Below the pieces are notes generated by a model. The model was given only the letters and a program-made list of their open reading frames with translations. It searched no databases and was not told where the DNA came from. Position numbers and translations under genes: made by a program. Below are positions 1-7,989 of a stretch of DNA of 8,454 nucleotides, in pieces (positions within the stretch are counted from its first letter, which is position 1; each line of letters starts with the position of its first letter). The stretch spans positions 1 through 8,454 of the forward strand of contig CALYQH010000046.1 of the NCBI GenBank assembly GCA_945283395.1, given 5' to 3'. This stretch comes from an uncultured Ventosimonas sp. Its GTDB lineage: Bacteria; Pseudomonadota; Gammaproteobacteria; Pseudomonadales; Pseudomonadaceae.

Positions 1-16
1 AAAACACATCAGCTAA

Positions 17-43
17 ATTATATGCCACGCTATGTCTTGTTAA
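17..43 (-). promoter_or_regulatory. Possible sigma-70 promoter firing off the left edge
   Basis: On the minus strand a perfect TATAAT (22 to 17) is preceded by TTAACA (43 to 38), five of six matches to TTGACA. The spacer is 15 nt, shorter than the preferred 17. It would drive a leftward gene outside the window. In sequence this A/T-rich such matches arise by chance, so this is only a candidate. Confidence 0.2.
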
Positions 44-395
44 AGAGAATATCTACCGCCAATTTAATTAAGCACCAGAAATAGTAATAAAATTAATAAG
101 AAAGTGTTATTTACGTTGTTGAATTAGCTAGGGGGATGAATCTTCTTGTTTAATTAGCACTTTTTGAAATTTAATAATTTTAGTATATAACCTTAAATCA
201 TTATTAGCTATCTTGCTGTTTGATAGTAGTTGTGGGCGTTCTTAGCTTTATAAGATTGTTGAATGGATTAATTGCATTCTGTTAGTGCGTCATATAAATG
301 AACTAAAGTAGAAAATTGTCAACTAGTTTGAATAAGTGATTGAGCCAAGCTATCGATAATTTTTTTGATATACAAGGGCATTGGGTATGGGCTGT

Positions 396-447
396 TAACT
401 TGTTGATTTTAGCCCCAGTAACATCTTCTTTATCAATCAACAAGTTA
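396..447. repeat. Perfect 13-bp inverted repeat, 26-nt loop
   Basis: The arm at 396-408 (TAACTTGTTGATT) is the exact reverse complement of the arm at 435-447. The 26-nt loop, 409-434, contains the only C-rich patch nearby (AGCCCCAG). There is no T-tract on either side, so it does not look like an intrinsic terminator. It lies inside two overlapping doubtful reading frames. Its role is unknown; a structured RNA or the remnant of an element are both possible. Confidence 0.7.
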
Positions 448-563
448 GTACAAGGGGAGACTAGAACAAACCAAGGTAACGCAATGGAACCTACAGGTTT
501 TGAATCAAGTCTTGCTCTAAAAGAGTTGTCACTCATAACTTGAGCATATTGTTAACCGCTAAT

Positions 564-583
564 AAGCCAAATAAAATTGGCTT
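564..583. repeat. Short hairpin, 7-bp stem
   Basis: AAGCCAA (564-570) pairs with TTGGCTT (577-583) across a 6-nt loop. The tails on both strands are poor in T, so termination is doubtful. It sits just before the larger terminator-like hairpin and may be part of the same folded transcript. Confidence 0.4.
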
Positions 584-596
584 TCAAAGAACTACG

Positions 597-654
597 AGCA
601 TAACTATTTGTTGAAATTATTAGTGTCGCTAAAAATAAAATAGTTATGCTTTTT
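597..654 (+). terminator. Terminator-like 13-bp hairpin followed by T-tract
   Basis: AGCATAACTATTT (597-609) is perfectly complementary to 638-650, and a run of five T (650-654) follows on the plus strand. The 28-nt loop is long for an intrinsic terminator and the stem is A/T-rich. If real, it ends a rightward transcript from within 1-596, where no gene is recognisable. It could also act on read-through from ssb on the opposite strand, although the T-tract then lies on the wrong side. Confidence 0.4.
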
Positions 655-769
655 AATTAAGTTGCTCCTAAGAAAAAAATTCATTGTTTATTTATGACAA
701 GCGCTACTAGATTATAATCTTTAGGTTATAACAAATACGCTTTGCCACTTATTAGTGAGTTGCTACACC

Positions 770-1297
770 TCAGAATGGAATATCGTCATCGAAGTCATCA
801 AAACTAGGTGCTGGTTGTTGAGCTGCTGGTTGAGGACGATTTTGAGGTTGTTGCGCAGGTTGCTGAGTTGCTGGTTGTTGATAAGATGGCTGGGGTTGTG
901 ATTGAGGTTGATTTTGGTTGTAATAACTGTTGCTATCAGCAGCCCCTTGACGGCTGTCAAGTAGTTGCATTGTTCCACCCATATCAACAATAATTTCTGT
1001 TGTATAGCGGTCAACACCTTGTTGATCAGTCCATTTACGTGTTTGTAAACGTCCTTCTACATAGAGCTTAGAACCTTTATGAACATATTGTCCAACAATT
1101 TCTGCTAACTTACCGAAGAACACTACTCTATGCCATTCTGTTCGTTCTTGAGGTTCTCCGGTGTTTTTATCTTTCCATGTATCAGAGGTAGCTAATGATA
1201 TAGTTGCCACAGCATTGCCATTAGGCATATAGCGCATTTCAGGGTCATTACCTATGTTGCCTACTAATATAACTTTATTAATACCTCTAGCTGCCAT
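770..1297 (-). CDS. ssb: Single-stranded DNA-binding protein SSB
   Basis: SSB coats single-stranded DNA during replication, recombination and repair and recruits partner enzymes; bacterial SSBs of this type act as homotetramers. The protein has 175 residues, close to the 178 of E. coli. Residues 1 to about 112 form the OB-fold domain and match the E. coli protein nearly residue for residue, including the DNA-stacking aromatics W41, W55, F61 and W89. A Gln/Pro-rich disordered linker follows (about 125-164). The protein ends in the acidic tip DDFDDDIPF (167-175), the docking peptide for SSB-interacting proteins. The start is supported by AAAGGAA six nt upstream and by the canonical [14 protein letters not shown] N-terminus. 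The gene stands alone and is divergent from grpE. I saw no LexA-like CTGT-N8-ACAG box upstream. Confidence 0.97.
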   Translation of the reverse strand: MAARGINKVILVGNIGNDPEMRYMPNGNAVATISLATSDTWKDKNTGEPQERTEWHRVVFFGKLAEIVGQYVHKGSKLYVEGRLQTRKWTDQQGVDRYTTEIIVDMGGTMQLLDSRQGAADSNSYYNQNQPQSQPQPSYQQPATQQPAQQPQNRPQPAAQQPAPSFDDFDDDIPF

Positions 1298-1337
1298 GGC
1301 TGGTTCCTTTATTTGTGGAATTTAACAATTATTGAAT

Positions 1338-1366
1338 ATATTACCTTACTCTAAATAATCAGCCAA
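1338..1366 (-). promoter_or_regulatory. Candidate sigma-70 promoter for ssb
   Basis: On the minus strand, TTGGCT (1366 to 1361) and TAATAT (1343 to 1338) are separated by exactly 17 nt. Each hexamer matches consensus at four of six positions. Transcription would begin about 35 nt upstream of the ssb start codon, leaving a leader that contains the Shine-Dalgarno sequence. Position and spacing are good, but the match is moderate in an A/T-rich background. Confidence 0.4.
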
Positions 1367-1411
1367 TTATTAAATGAATCGAATTTTTAGTATTTTGTAA
1401 TAGGGTATAGC

Positions 1412-1424
1412 TGATAGGCTATCA
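1412..1424. promoter_or_regulatory. 13-bp palindrome in the ssb-grpE divergent spacer
   Basis: TGATAG and CTATCA flank a single central G, making a perfect two-fold symmetric site about 60 nt upstream of the grpE heat-shock -35 element. Symmetry and location would suit a repressor or activator operator, but I do not recognise it as the site of any known regulator. Confidence 0.2.
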
Positions 1425-1481
1425 TAGATTAAGTAGTTAGCTATTGGTATTGTAGCTTTGTCTTAGGTTTGTTAGGTGACT

Positions 1482-1510
1482 CTTGAAAGATTTTTATACT
1501 GTCCCCATAT
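1482..1510 (+). promoter_or_regulatory. Sigma-32 (RpoH) heat-shock promoter of grpE-dnaK
   Basis: CTTGAAA (1482-1488) and CCCCATAT (1503-1510) are separated by 14 nt. Both elements and the spacing match the established RpoH consensus (CTTGAA, 11-16 nt, CCCCATnT). Transcription would start near 1516-1518, leaving a leader of about 50 nt before the grpE ATG at 1568. No CIRCE (HrcA) inverted repeat is visible, so control appears to be by sigma-32 alone, as in enteric bacteria and pseudomonads. Confidence 0.92.
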
Positions 1511-1567
1511 TATAAATATTAAGTATTGCTAGTAAATGGTCAATCTTTTTTATGTAAGGAGAAACTA

Positions 1568-2110
1568 ATGACTGATGAGCAAAAACAGGATATAGAGAAT
1601 CCTGAAGTTGAGTTGGGTGAACAAGAGCTTCAGGAATCGGTAGATGATATTACCCAGCAAATTGCTGCTTTAGAAGAACAGTTAGCTGCTAGTAAAGATC
1701 AATTATTACGCATGACTGCGGAAATACAAAATACACGTCGTCGTGCAGAACAAGACGTGGAAAAGGCTCATAAGTTTGCGTTAGAAAAGTTTGCCTTAGA
1801 ATTATTACCAGTGCTAGATAGTTTAGAGCGCGGTGTTGAGCTATCTAATACAGAGCATGAGTCGGTAGTGGCGATTAAAGAAGGCATGGAGCTAACATTG
1901 AAAATCTTTAAAGATGTGTTAAAAAAATTTCAAATTGAAGAGGTTAATCCTGAAGGTGAGCCTTTTAATCCAGATACTCAACAAGCTATGGCTATGGAGC
2001 CTAATGACAATGTTGAGCCTAATACGGTGCTTAAGGTATTTCAAAAAGGTTATATGTTGAGTGGTAGATTATTGCGCCCAGCAATGGTAGTAGTAAGTAA
2101 AGCATCTTAA
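1568..2110 (+). CDS. grpE: Nucleotide exchange factor GrpE
   Basis: GrpE is the cytoplasmic co-chaperone that drives ADP release from DnaK and so resets the Hsp70 cycle; it acts as a dimer. The protein has 180 residues. An acidic N-terminal tail (1-25) leads into a long coiled-coil helix (about 30-85), then the helical bundle (PVLDSLERG at 81-89) and a C-terminal beta domain (about 122-180). The family signature runs from about 145 to 177, with QKGY (159-162), GRLLRPAMV and a terminal VSK. An in-frame ATG at 1526 would add 14 residues, but the ATG at 1568 is preferred because TAAGGAG lies just upstream at good spacing and the sequence then opens with a typical MTDEQ start. It is the first gene of the heat-shock operon, 119 nt before dnaK. 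Confidence 0.96.
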   Translation: MTDEQKQDIENPEVELGEQELQESVDDITQQIAALEEQLAASKDQLLRMTAEIQNTRRRAEQDVEKAHKFALEKFALELLPVLDSLERGVELSNTEHESVVAIKEGMELTLKIFKDVLKKFQIEEVNPEGEPFNPDTQQAMAMEPNDNVEPNTVLKVFQKGYMLSGRLLRPAMVVVSKAS

Positions 2111-2121
2111 AAATATAAAAA

Positions 2122-2147
2122 AGGGTTGAATTTTAGAAAATAACCCT
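2122..2147 (+). other. Hairpin in the grpE-dnaK spacer
   Basis: AGGGTTG (2122-2128) pairs with TAACCCT (2141-2147), including one G-T pair, around a 12-nt loop. The sequence after it is A/T-rich but lacks a true T-run. It may act as a weak attenuator or an mRNA processing or stability element that sets GrpE and DnaK levels separately. A full stop to transcription is unlikely, since dnaK has no obvious promoter of its own. Confidence 0.35.
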
Positions 2148-2198
2148 CATTTATTTAGCAAGTTTAGTTTAAAACAGTAGTTCTTATAAGGTGAATTA

Positions 2199-2237
2199 AT
2201 GTTAAATCAGAATTCTAGGAGAGGTATAAATGGGTAA
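2199..2237 (+). CDS. Possible 12-codon leader ORF overlapping the dnaK start
   Basis: An ATG at 2199 opens a 12-residue frame ([12 protein letters not shown]) that ends with TAA at 2235-2237, inside the first codons of dnaK. AAGGTGA (2188-2194) lies 4-5 nt upstream and could serve as a ribosome binding site. It reads through the dnaK Shine-Dalgarno sequence, so its translation could affect initiation at dnaK. It may equally be a chance frame. Confidence 0.2.
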   Translation: MLNQNSRRGING

Positions 2238-4155
2238 AATTATAGGTATTGACTTAGGTACAACCAACTCGTGTGTGGCGGTACTTGAAAATGGTACACC
2301 AAAAGTAATTGAAAATGCAGAGGGGGCGCGTACTACCCCTTCAATTATCGCTTATACAAATGATGGGGAGATTTTAGTAGGACAATCTGCTAAACGTCAA
2401 GCAGTTACAAATCCTCATAATACATTATTTGCGGTAAAACGTTTAATAGGCCGTAAATTTGATGAAAGTGTGGTTCAAAAAGATATAAATGTTGTGCCTT
2501 ACAAGATTGTCAAAGCAGAAAATGGTGATGCGTGGGTGGAAGTGAAAGGTCAAAAAATGGCCCCTCCACAAATTTCTGCGGAAGTATTGAAGAAAATGAA
2601 GAAAACCGCTGAAGATTATTTAGGCGAAGTAGTAACCGAAGCAGTTATTACGGTACCTGCTTACTTTAATGATAGTCAGCGGCAAGCTACTAAAGATGCA
2701 GGCCGTATTGCAGGGTTAGAAGTTAAGCGTATTATTAATGAACCAACTGCTGCCGCTCTCGCTTATGGTATGGATAAATCGAAAGGTGACCATACAATTA
2801 TCGTTTATGACTTAGGTGGTGGTACTTTTGATGTCTCTGTTATTGAGATTGCTGAAGTGGATGGTGAGCATCAATTTGAAGTATTGGCTACCAATGGTGA
2901 TACTTTCTTAGGTGGTGAAGATTTTGATATTCGTCTAATAGATTATTTAGCCGATGAGTTTAAAAAAGAAAATGGCATGGATCTAAAAGGTGATCCATTA
3001 GCTATGCAACGTTTAAAAGAAGCAGCTGAAAAAGCTAAGATAGAGCTTTCATCTAGCCAACAAACGGATGTTAATTTACCTTATATTACTGCCGACCAAA
3101 CTGGTCCTAAACATTTAAATGTGAAGGTAACTCGTGCTAAGTTAGAAGCTTTAGTTGAAGACTTAGTAGCTCGCACTATTGAGCCTTGTAAGATTGCTTT
3201 AAAAGATGCTGGTTTAGATGCTAGTAAAATTAACGAAGTAATTTTAGTAGGTGGTCAAACTCGTATGCCCTTAGTACAACAAAAGGTTACCGAGTTCTTT
3301 GGTAAAGAACCTCGCCGTGATGTTAATCCTGATGAAGCTGTGGCAATAGGTGCAGCTATTCAAGGTGCTGTATTAGCAGGTGATGTTAAAGATGTATTGT
3401 TATTAGATGTAACTCCTCTGACATTAGGTATTGAAACTGCGGGCGGAGTGATGACTCCACTAATAGATAAAAATACCACTATTCCTACTAAGAAATCGCA
3501 AGTTTTCTCAACTTATGATGATAACCAAACAGCTGTTACTATTCATGTGTTGCAAGGTGAACGTAAGCAAGCAGCACAAAACAAGACATTAGGTCGGTTT
3601 GATTTGTCAGATATTCCACCTGCACCACGTGGTGTACCGCAAATTGAAGTAACTTTTGATATAGATGCTAACGGTATTTTAAACGTTTCAGCTAAAGATA
3701 AGGCTACTGGCAAACAACAATCTATTATCATTAAGGCAAGCTCTGGCCTGTCAGATGAAGAGATTGAAAAAATGGTACATGATGCAGAAGCTAATGCTGA
3801 AGAAGATCGTAAGTTTGAAGAGTTGGCTACTACTCGTAACCAAGGCGATCAGTTAGCGCATGCTACGCGTAAAATGTTAACTGAGTTAGGCGATAAAGCA
3901 ACAGCCGATGAAAAGGCTGCTATTGAAAAAGCTATCGCTGATTTAGAAAAAGCTACTAAAGGGGATAGCAAGGAAGAGATAGAAGCTAAGATTAAGGCAT
4001 TGTCTGATATCTCAGCCCCTTTAGCACAGAAAGCTTATGCTGAACAAGCACAAGGTCAGCCTCATGATGCTGGAGCGGGGGCTGAACAAAGCAAACAAGG
4101 CGACGATGTATTGGATGCTGAGTTTGAAGAAGTTAAAGATAATAAAGATAAATAA
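2230..4155 (+). CDS. dnaK: Hsp70 chaperone DnaK
   Basis: DnaK is the ATP-dependent Hsp70 chaperone of the cytoplasm. It binds exposed hydrophobic stretches of client proteins under control of DnaJ and GrpE. The 641-residue length matches E. coli (638). The nucleotide-binding domain (1 to about 386) shows the phosphate-1 motif DLGTTNSC (8-15), the phosphate-2 motif YDLGGGTFD (193-201, including the autophosphorylated T199) and the adenosine motif VGGQTRMP (340-347). The hydrophobic linker DVLLLD (388-393) leads to the substrate-binding beta domain, then the helical lid. A disordered acidic tail ends in [11 protein letters not shown], the conserved Hsp70 C-terminus. AGGAG at 2217-2221, 8 nt before the ATG, supports the start. 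It is probably transcribed from the heat-shock promoter before grpE and is bounded by a strong terminator. Nothing in the protein looks unusual. Confidence 0.99.
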   Translation: MGKIIGIDLGTTNSCVAVLENGTPKVIENAEGARTTPSIIAYTNDGEILVGQSAKRQAVTNPHNTLFAVKRLIGRKFDESVVQKDINVVPYKIVKAENGDAWVEVKGQKMAPPQISAEVLKKMKKTAEDYLGEVVTEAVITVPAYFNDSQRQATKDAGRIAGLEVKRIINEPTAAALAYGMDKSKGDHTIIVYDLGGGTFDVSVIEIAEVDGEHQFEVLATNGDTFLGGEDFDIRLIDYLADEFKKENGMDLKGDPLAMQRLKEAAEKAKIELSSSQQTDVNLPYITADQTGPKHLNVKVTRAKLEALVEDLVARTIEPCKIALKDAGLDASKINEVILVGGQTRMPLVQQKVTEFFGKEPRRDVNPDEAVAIGAAIQGAVLAGDVKDVLLLDVTPLTLGIETAGGVMTPLIDKNTTIPTKKSQVFSTYDDNQTAVTIHVLQGERKQAAQNKTLGRFDLSDIPPAPRGVPQIEVTFDIDANGILNVSAKDKATGKQQSIIIKASSGLSDEEIEKMVHDAEANAEEDRKFEELATTRNQGDQLAHATRKMLTELGDKATADEKAAIEKAIADLEKATKGDSKEEIEAKIKALSDISAPLAQKAYAEQAQGQPHDAGAGAEQSKQGDDVLDAEFEEVKDNKDK

Positions 4156-4180
4156 GAGGTATATCATTATTATTTCAATA

Positions 4181-4217
4181 AGAAACGCGGGAACAACCTT
4201 CCCGCGTTTCTGTCTTT
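4181..4217 (+). terminator. Strong terminator hairpin after dnaK
   Basis: A 13-bp perfect stem (4181-4193 with 4199-4211, core ACGCGGGAA) closes a 5-nt loop. The tail TGTCTTTAA is only moderately T-rich. The GC-rich stem stands out in this A/T-rich region. It begins 25 nt past the dnaK stop and separates grpE-dnaK from dnaJ-dapB-hemE-tsaC. The imperfect T-tract may allow partial read-through, which would give less DnaJ than DnaK. Confidence 0.85.
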
Positions 4218-4334
4218 AATAAGGAAAGTTATTCTCAATAAAAGAAAAATTTTACATTTCTTTTTTATAAAAAATCATTTAAGCTGCGGCACTTTTGACA
4301 GCAATTGCAGTGTAAATTATCAGGTAAAGAGGTT

Positions 4335-5447
4335 ATGGCAAAGCGTGATTATTACGAAGTATTAGGTGTTGAAAGAACGGTTACTGATGGAGAGTTAAAA
4401 AAAGCTTATCGTCGGGTAGCTATGAAATACCATCCTGATCGTAATCCAGATAATAAAGAAGCTGAAGAAAAGTTTAAAGAAGCTAGTGAGGCTTATGAAA
4501 TATTATCTGACGCACAGAAACGTGCAGCCTATGATCAGTATGGACATGCGGGAGTAGATCCACAAATGGGAGGCGGTGGATTCAACGGTGGAGCAGGCTT
4601 CTCTGATATTTTTGGAGATATTTTTGGGGATATCTTCGGAGGTAGTAGTGGCGGTCGTGGCCGAAGTGGTGCTCAAAGAGGCCATGATTTACGTTATACC
4701 TTAGATTTAACGCTAGAAGAGGCAGTCCAAGGTAAAGAGGTAACTATCAAAGTACCTACTTATGTTAGCTGTAAAACTTGTCATGGCAGCGGCGCTAAAA
4801 CAGGATCTAGCCCAGAAATTTGTAAAACTTGCGGTGGCCATGGCCAAGTTAGAATGCAAGCTGGCTTTTTCTCCGTTCAACAATCTTGTCCAGATTGTCA
4901 GGGCACGGGTAAAGTATGTCATGGTGAAGGACGAGTACAAGAAAATAAGACCCTCTCAGTAAAAGTGCCTGCTGGGGTTGACTCTGGTGATAAGATTAGA
5001 TTATCTGGTGAAGGTGAAGCAGGTTCTATGGGAGGCCCAGCTGGTGATCTCTACGTAGTTATCAATGTTAAAGAGCATAAAATTTTCCAGCGTGATGGTA
5101 GTGATCTTTATTGCGAGGTACCTATCAGCTTTCCTGATGCAGCCTTAGGTGCGGAGCTTGAGGTGCCAACTCTAGATGGTAGAGTAAAATTAAAAATACC
5201 TGAAGGGACTCAAACAGCTAAAGTTTTCCGCTTGCGTGGGAAAGGAATCAAACCTGTTAGAAGAGGTGTAGTAGGCGATTTATTGTGTAGAATAGTAGTT
5301 GAAACACCTGTCAAGCTAACTAAAGAGCAACGAGACTTGCTTGAAAATCTACGCGATACTTTAGGCGGTAGCTCTTCTCGTCATTCTCCTCAAGCTAGCA
5401 GCTGGTTTGAAAGTGTTAAAAATTTTTTTGAGAGTTTTAAATCGTGA
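4335..5447 (+). CDS. dnaJ: Chaperone DnaJ (Hsp40) with a shortened zinc-finger domain
   Basis: DnaJ delivers unfolded clients to DnaK and stimulates its ATPase. The 370-residue protein has a J-domain (1-70) with the essential HPD at 33-35, a Gly/Phe-rich region (about 78-103) with three DIFG repeats, a zinc-finger region (146-200), and C-terminal beta domains ending in a family-typical tail. Cysteine motifs one to three are intact: CKTCHGSG (146-153), CKTCGGHG (163-170) and CPDCQGTG (185-192). The fourth is broken: only C195 of its cysteine pair remains, in GKVCHGEG, where E. coli has nine residues rather than two between CQGRG and CHGHG. About seven residues (21 nt) are missing in frame, and flanking sequence aligns cleanly. 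Motifs one and four normally bind one zinc together, so that centre should be impaired. The start at 4335 gives the canonical [11 protein letters not shown], although GAGG lies only 2 nt upstream; an in-frame ATG at 4305 would add ten atypical residues. The dapB gene follows after 9 nt. Confidence 0.95.
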   Translation: MAKRDYYEVLGVERTVTDGELKKAYRRVAMKYHPDRNPDNKEAEEKFKEASEAYEILSDAQKRAAYDQYGHAGVDPQMGGGGFNGGAGFSDIFGDIFGDIFGGSSGGRGRSGAQRGHDLRYTLDLTLEEAVQGKEVTIKVPTYVSCKTCHGSGAKTGSSPEICKTCGGHGQVRMQAGFFSVQQSCPDCQGTGKVCHGEGRVQENKTLSVKVPAGVDSGDKIRLSGEGEAGSMGGPAGDLYVVINVKEHKIFQRDGSDLYCEVPISFPDAALGAELEVPTLDGRVKLKIPEGTQTAKVFRLRGKGIKPVRRGVVGDLLCRIVVETPVKLTKEQRDLLENLRDTLGGSSSRHSPQASSWFESVKNFFESFKS

Positions 5448-6259
<812 letters not shown>

Positions 6260-6260
<1 letters not shown>

Positions 6261-6277
6261 TGGCTACAAATTTATAA
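6260..6277 (+). CDS. Five-codon mini-ORF bridging dapB and hemE
   Basis: The dapB stop TAA (6258-6260) overlaps an ATG at 6260-6262, making TAATG. That frame reads MATNL and stops with TAA at 6275-6277, which again overlaps the hemE ATG at 6277-6279 as TAATG. No Shine-Dalgarno sequence precedes hemE. A ribosome ending dapB could restart on the mini-ORF, end five codons later and restart on hemE. The arrangement is directly visible; its function is inferred. Confidence 0.4.
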
Positions 6278-7350
6278 TGACTAGTTATATTACATTAAAG
6301 AATGATAGGTTCTTAAAAGCATTATTGAAACAACCAGTTGATGTAACGCCTGTTTGGATGATGCGGCAAGCAGGTAGATATTTACCAGAATATAGGTCTA
6401 CCAGAGAAAAGGCAGGGGATTTTATGACCCTCTGTAAAAATCCACAACTTGCTTGCGAAGTTACCTTACAACCTTTAGAACGTTTTCCATTAGACGCAGC
6501 TATTTTGTTCTCAGATATTTTGACTATTCCCGATGCTATGGGATTAGGTTTATATTTTGAAGGGGGAGAAGGGCCACGCTTTAGAAAAACAGTTTCTACT
6601 ATGGCCGATGTTGAACACTTGCCTATACCAAACGCTGAACGGGATTTAGGTTATGTCATGCAGGCTGTTCGTACTATTCGCAAAGAGCTCAATGGGCTAG
6701 TACCATTAATAGGTTTTGCAGGGAGTCCTTGGACATTAGCTACCTATATGGTGGAGGGTGGCTCTAGTAAAGATTTTCGTAAAGTAAAATCGTTAGCTTA
6801 TGATATGCCAGAAGTGATACATGCGTTATTAACTAAATTAACTCAGGCAGTAACTAATTATTTAAATGGGCAAATTTTAGCGGGTGCGCAAGCTATCCAA
6901 ATTTTTGATACCTGGGGTGGCAATTTATCTACTGCTGCTTATATGGAGTTTTCGCTACCCTATATGGAGCAAATAGTTGAAGGATTAATTAAAGAGCATG
7001 AAGGACGGCAAGTGCCGGTTATTTTATTCACAAAGAATGGATCTCAATGGCTTGAAGCAATGGCTAACACAGGAGCTAGTGCTTTAGGTTTGGACTGGAC
7101 CTGTGAAATCAAGCAAGCTAGAAGTAGAGTAGGAGATAAAGTGGCCTTACAGGGTAATATGGATCCTAGTGTGCTTTATGCAAATACCGAAGCTATCTGT
7201 GAAGAGGTGGGTCACATTTTAGCAAGTTATGGTAGTGACTCAGGCCATGTATTTAATTTAGGCCATGGTATTACGCCCGATGTGGCTGTAGAGCATGTTG
7301 CTGCTTTTGTAGATGCCGTACATGATCTTTCTATACGTTATCATAGATAA
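6277..7350 (+). CDS. hemE: Uroporphyrinogen III decarboxylase HemE
   Basis: HemE removes the four acetate carboxyl groups of uroporphyrinogen III to give coproporphyrinogen III, a cytoplasmic, cofactor-free step of heme synthesis. The 357 residues fit the family (354 in E. coli) and align over the whole length. Both signatures are present: [10 protein letters not shown] (25-34, with substrate-binding arginines) and [17 protein letters not shown] (146-162). The catalytic aspartate is D80 in [13 protein letters not shown], and the conserved FNLGHGI near the C-terminus carries H330. The ATG at 6277 begins a normal N-terminus, but no purine-rich ribosome site lies before it; initiation probably depends on coupling from dapB through the small frame at 6260-6277. 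Its last base overlaps the tsaC start. Its place between dapB and tsaC is unusual. Confidence 0.98.
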   Translation: MTSYITLKNDRFLKALLKQPVDVTPVWMMRQAGRYLPEYRSTREKAGDFMTLCKNPQLACEVTLQPLERFPLDAAILFSDILTIPDAMGLGLYFEGGEGPRFRKTVSTMADVEHLPIPNAERDLGYVMQAVRTIRKELNGLVPLIGFAGSPWTLATYMVEGGSSKDFRKVKSLAYDMPEVIHALLTKLTQAVTNYLNGQILAGAQAIQIFDTWGGNLSTAAYMEFSLPYMEQIVEGLIKEHEGRQVPVILFTKNGSQWLEAMANTGASALGLDWTCEIKQARSRVGDKVALQGNMDPSVLYANTEAICEEVGHILASYGSDSGHVFNLGHGITPDVAVEHVAAFVDAVHDLSIRYHR

Positions 7351-7901
7351 TGGCAAGCATTTGGCAATTAAATTATTTCGTGCAGCTGATTAAGCAGGGA
7401 GGCATTATAGCTTACCCTACTGAAGCAGTGTGGGGTCTAGGCTGTGATCCATGGAATGAAGCAGCAGTTTTAAGAATTTTAACGTTAAAGCAACGCCCCA
7501 TGGCCAAGGGTTTGATTTTAATTGCGGCATCTATTAGTCAATTAGCTTTTTTGCTAGATAAGTTACCATTTGAACAACAAAATATACTTCAAAAATCATG
7601 GCCAGGCCCTATTACTTGGTTAGTTCCGCATAATAATTTAGTTCCTGCTTGGATTTGTGGTCAACACTCTAGTGTAGCTTTAAGGGTAACTAATCACCCT
7701 TTAGTAAAAAAGTTATGCAGTTTAACTGGTCCGATCGTTTCCACGTCTGCTAATTTAGCAGGATTACCCGCTGCTAAAAGTCGCTTAATGGTTGAAAAAT
7801 ATTTTCATGGGCAATTAGATGGTATGTTGAATGGCTTGTTGGGAGAGCAGAAAAAACCAAGCCATATTTGCGATTTAGTCACGGGGCAAATCATACGTTA
7901 A
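7350..7901 (+). CDS. tsaC: Threonylcarbamoyl-AMP synthase TsaC (YrdC/RimN family)
   Basis: TsaC makes threonylcarbamoyl-AMP from threonine, bicarbonate and ATP, the first step of the t6A37 modification of tRNAs that read ANN codons. The 183 residues (190 in E. coli) form a single YrdC/Sua5-type domain without the C-terminal extension of Sua5. Visible motifs are [14 protein letters not shown] (21-34), the KxR of K47-Q-R49, PGPITW (85-90) and the SxN of S133-A-N135 within [13 protein letters not shown]; KxR and SxN are the conserved substrate and nucleotide-binding residues of the family. The ATG overlaps the hemE stop by one base (TAATG) and lacks a Shine-Dalgarno sequence, so translation is probably coupled to hemE. 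It is the last gene of the rightward unit. In Pseudomonas, tsaC usually lies near hemF and aroE instead. Confidence 0.96.
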   Translation: MASIWQLNYFVQLIKQGGIIAYPTEAVWGLGCDPWNEAAVLRILTLKQRPMAKGLILIAASISQLAFLLDKLPFEQQNILQKSWPGPITWLVPHNNLVPAWICGQHSSVALRVTNHPLVKKLCSLTGPIVSTSANLAGLPAAKSRLMVEKYFHGQLDGMLNGLLGEQKKPSHICDLVTGQIIR

Positions 7902-7957
7902 TTAATATGATACGTTGTTCTCTGAGCAGGGTAGCTAATATCTGCCTAGATTATAAT

Positions 7958-7989
7958 AGAGACGATCCTAAACCTGAGCCTCTTTTTTT
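7958..7989 (+). terminator. Probable tsaC terminator with T7 tract
   Basis: AGAG (7958-7961) pairs with CTCT (7980-7983), and after an A-C mismatch one further C-G pair (7963-7978) can form. Seven T residues (7983-7989) follow at once. The stem is weak, but the long T-tract 57 nt after the tsaC stop makes this the best place for the rightward unit to end. On the opposite strand the mismatch becomes a G-U pair, so that stem is slightly stronger, but no T-tract follows there. Confidence 0.45.

Larger units (their letters stand above)
1..769. other. Gene-poor region left of ssb
   Basis: No convincing gene is visible in this stretch. Two short open tails enter from the left edge on the plus strand, ending with TAG at 82-84 and TAA at 69-71; either could be the last codons of an upstream gene, and I cannot choose between them. 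A 77-codon minus-strand frame (536 to 303) and a TTG-started plus-strand frame (340-543) overlap each other; neither has a clear Shine-Dalgarno sequence or a recognisable domain. The stretch is very A/T-rich and carries several inverted repeats, listed separately. It may be decayed coding sequence, or it may encode a structured RNA. Confidence 0.6.

Noticed and set aside
1..84. Possible C-terminal tails of an upstream plus-strand gene
   Set aside because: Two frames stay open for 22-27 codons from the edge, too short to identify or to choose between.
709..733. Palindrome AGATTATAATCT and adjacent TTATAA pair downstream of ssb
   Set aside because: The stem is pure A/T apart from its ends, has no T-tract, and is likely by chance in this composition.
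763..1017. Frames overlapping the 3' half of ssb on both strands
   Set aside because: They are shadows of the Gln/Pro-rich ssb coding sequence, whose CAA/CCA-type codons stay open in other frames.
1526..1567. Upstream in-frame ATG giving a GrpE longer by 14 residues
   Set aside because: The extension ([14 protein letters not shown]) is atypical for GrpE, and TAAGGAG sits ideally before the ATG at 1568.
1298..1567. SOS (LexA) box or CIRCE element between ssb and grpE
   Set aside because: Neither CTGT-N8-ACAG nor the TTAGCACTC-N9-GAGTGCTAA type repeat is present.
4295..4323. TTGACA...TATCAG as a definite dnaJ promoter
   Set aside because: The -10 matches only four of six positions, and the start would fall within the ribosome binding site, so I do not list it as a promoter.
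4305..4334. Upstream in-frame ATG giving a DnaJ longer by ten residues
   Set aside because: Type A DnaJ proteins start with MAKxDYYE, as seen at 4335; the extension is not family-like.
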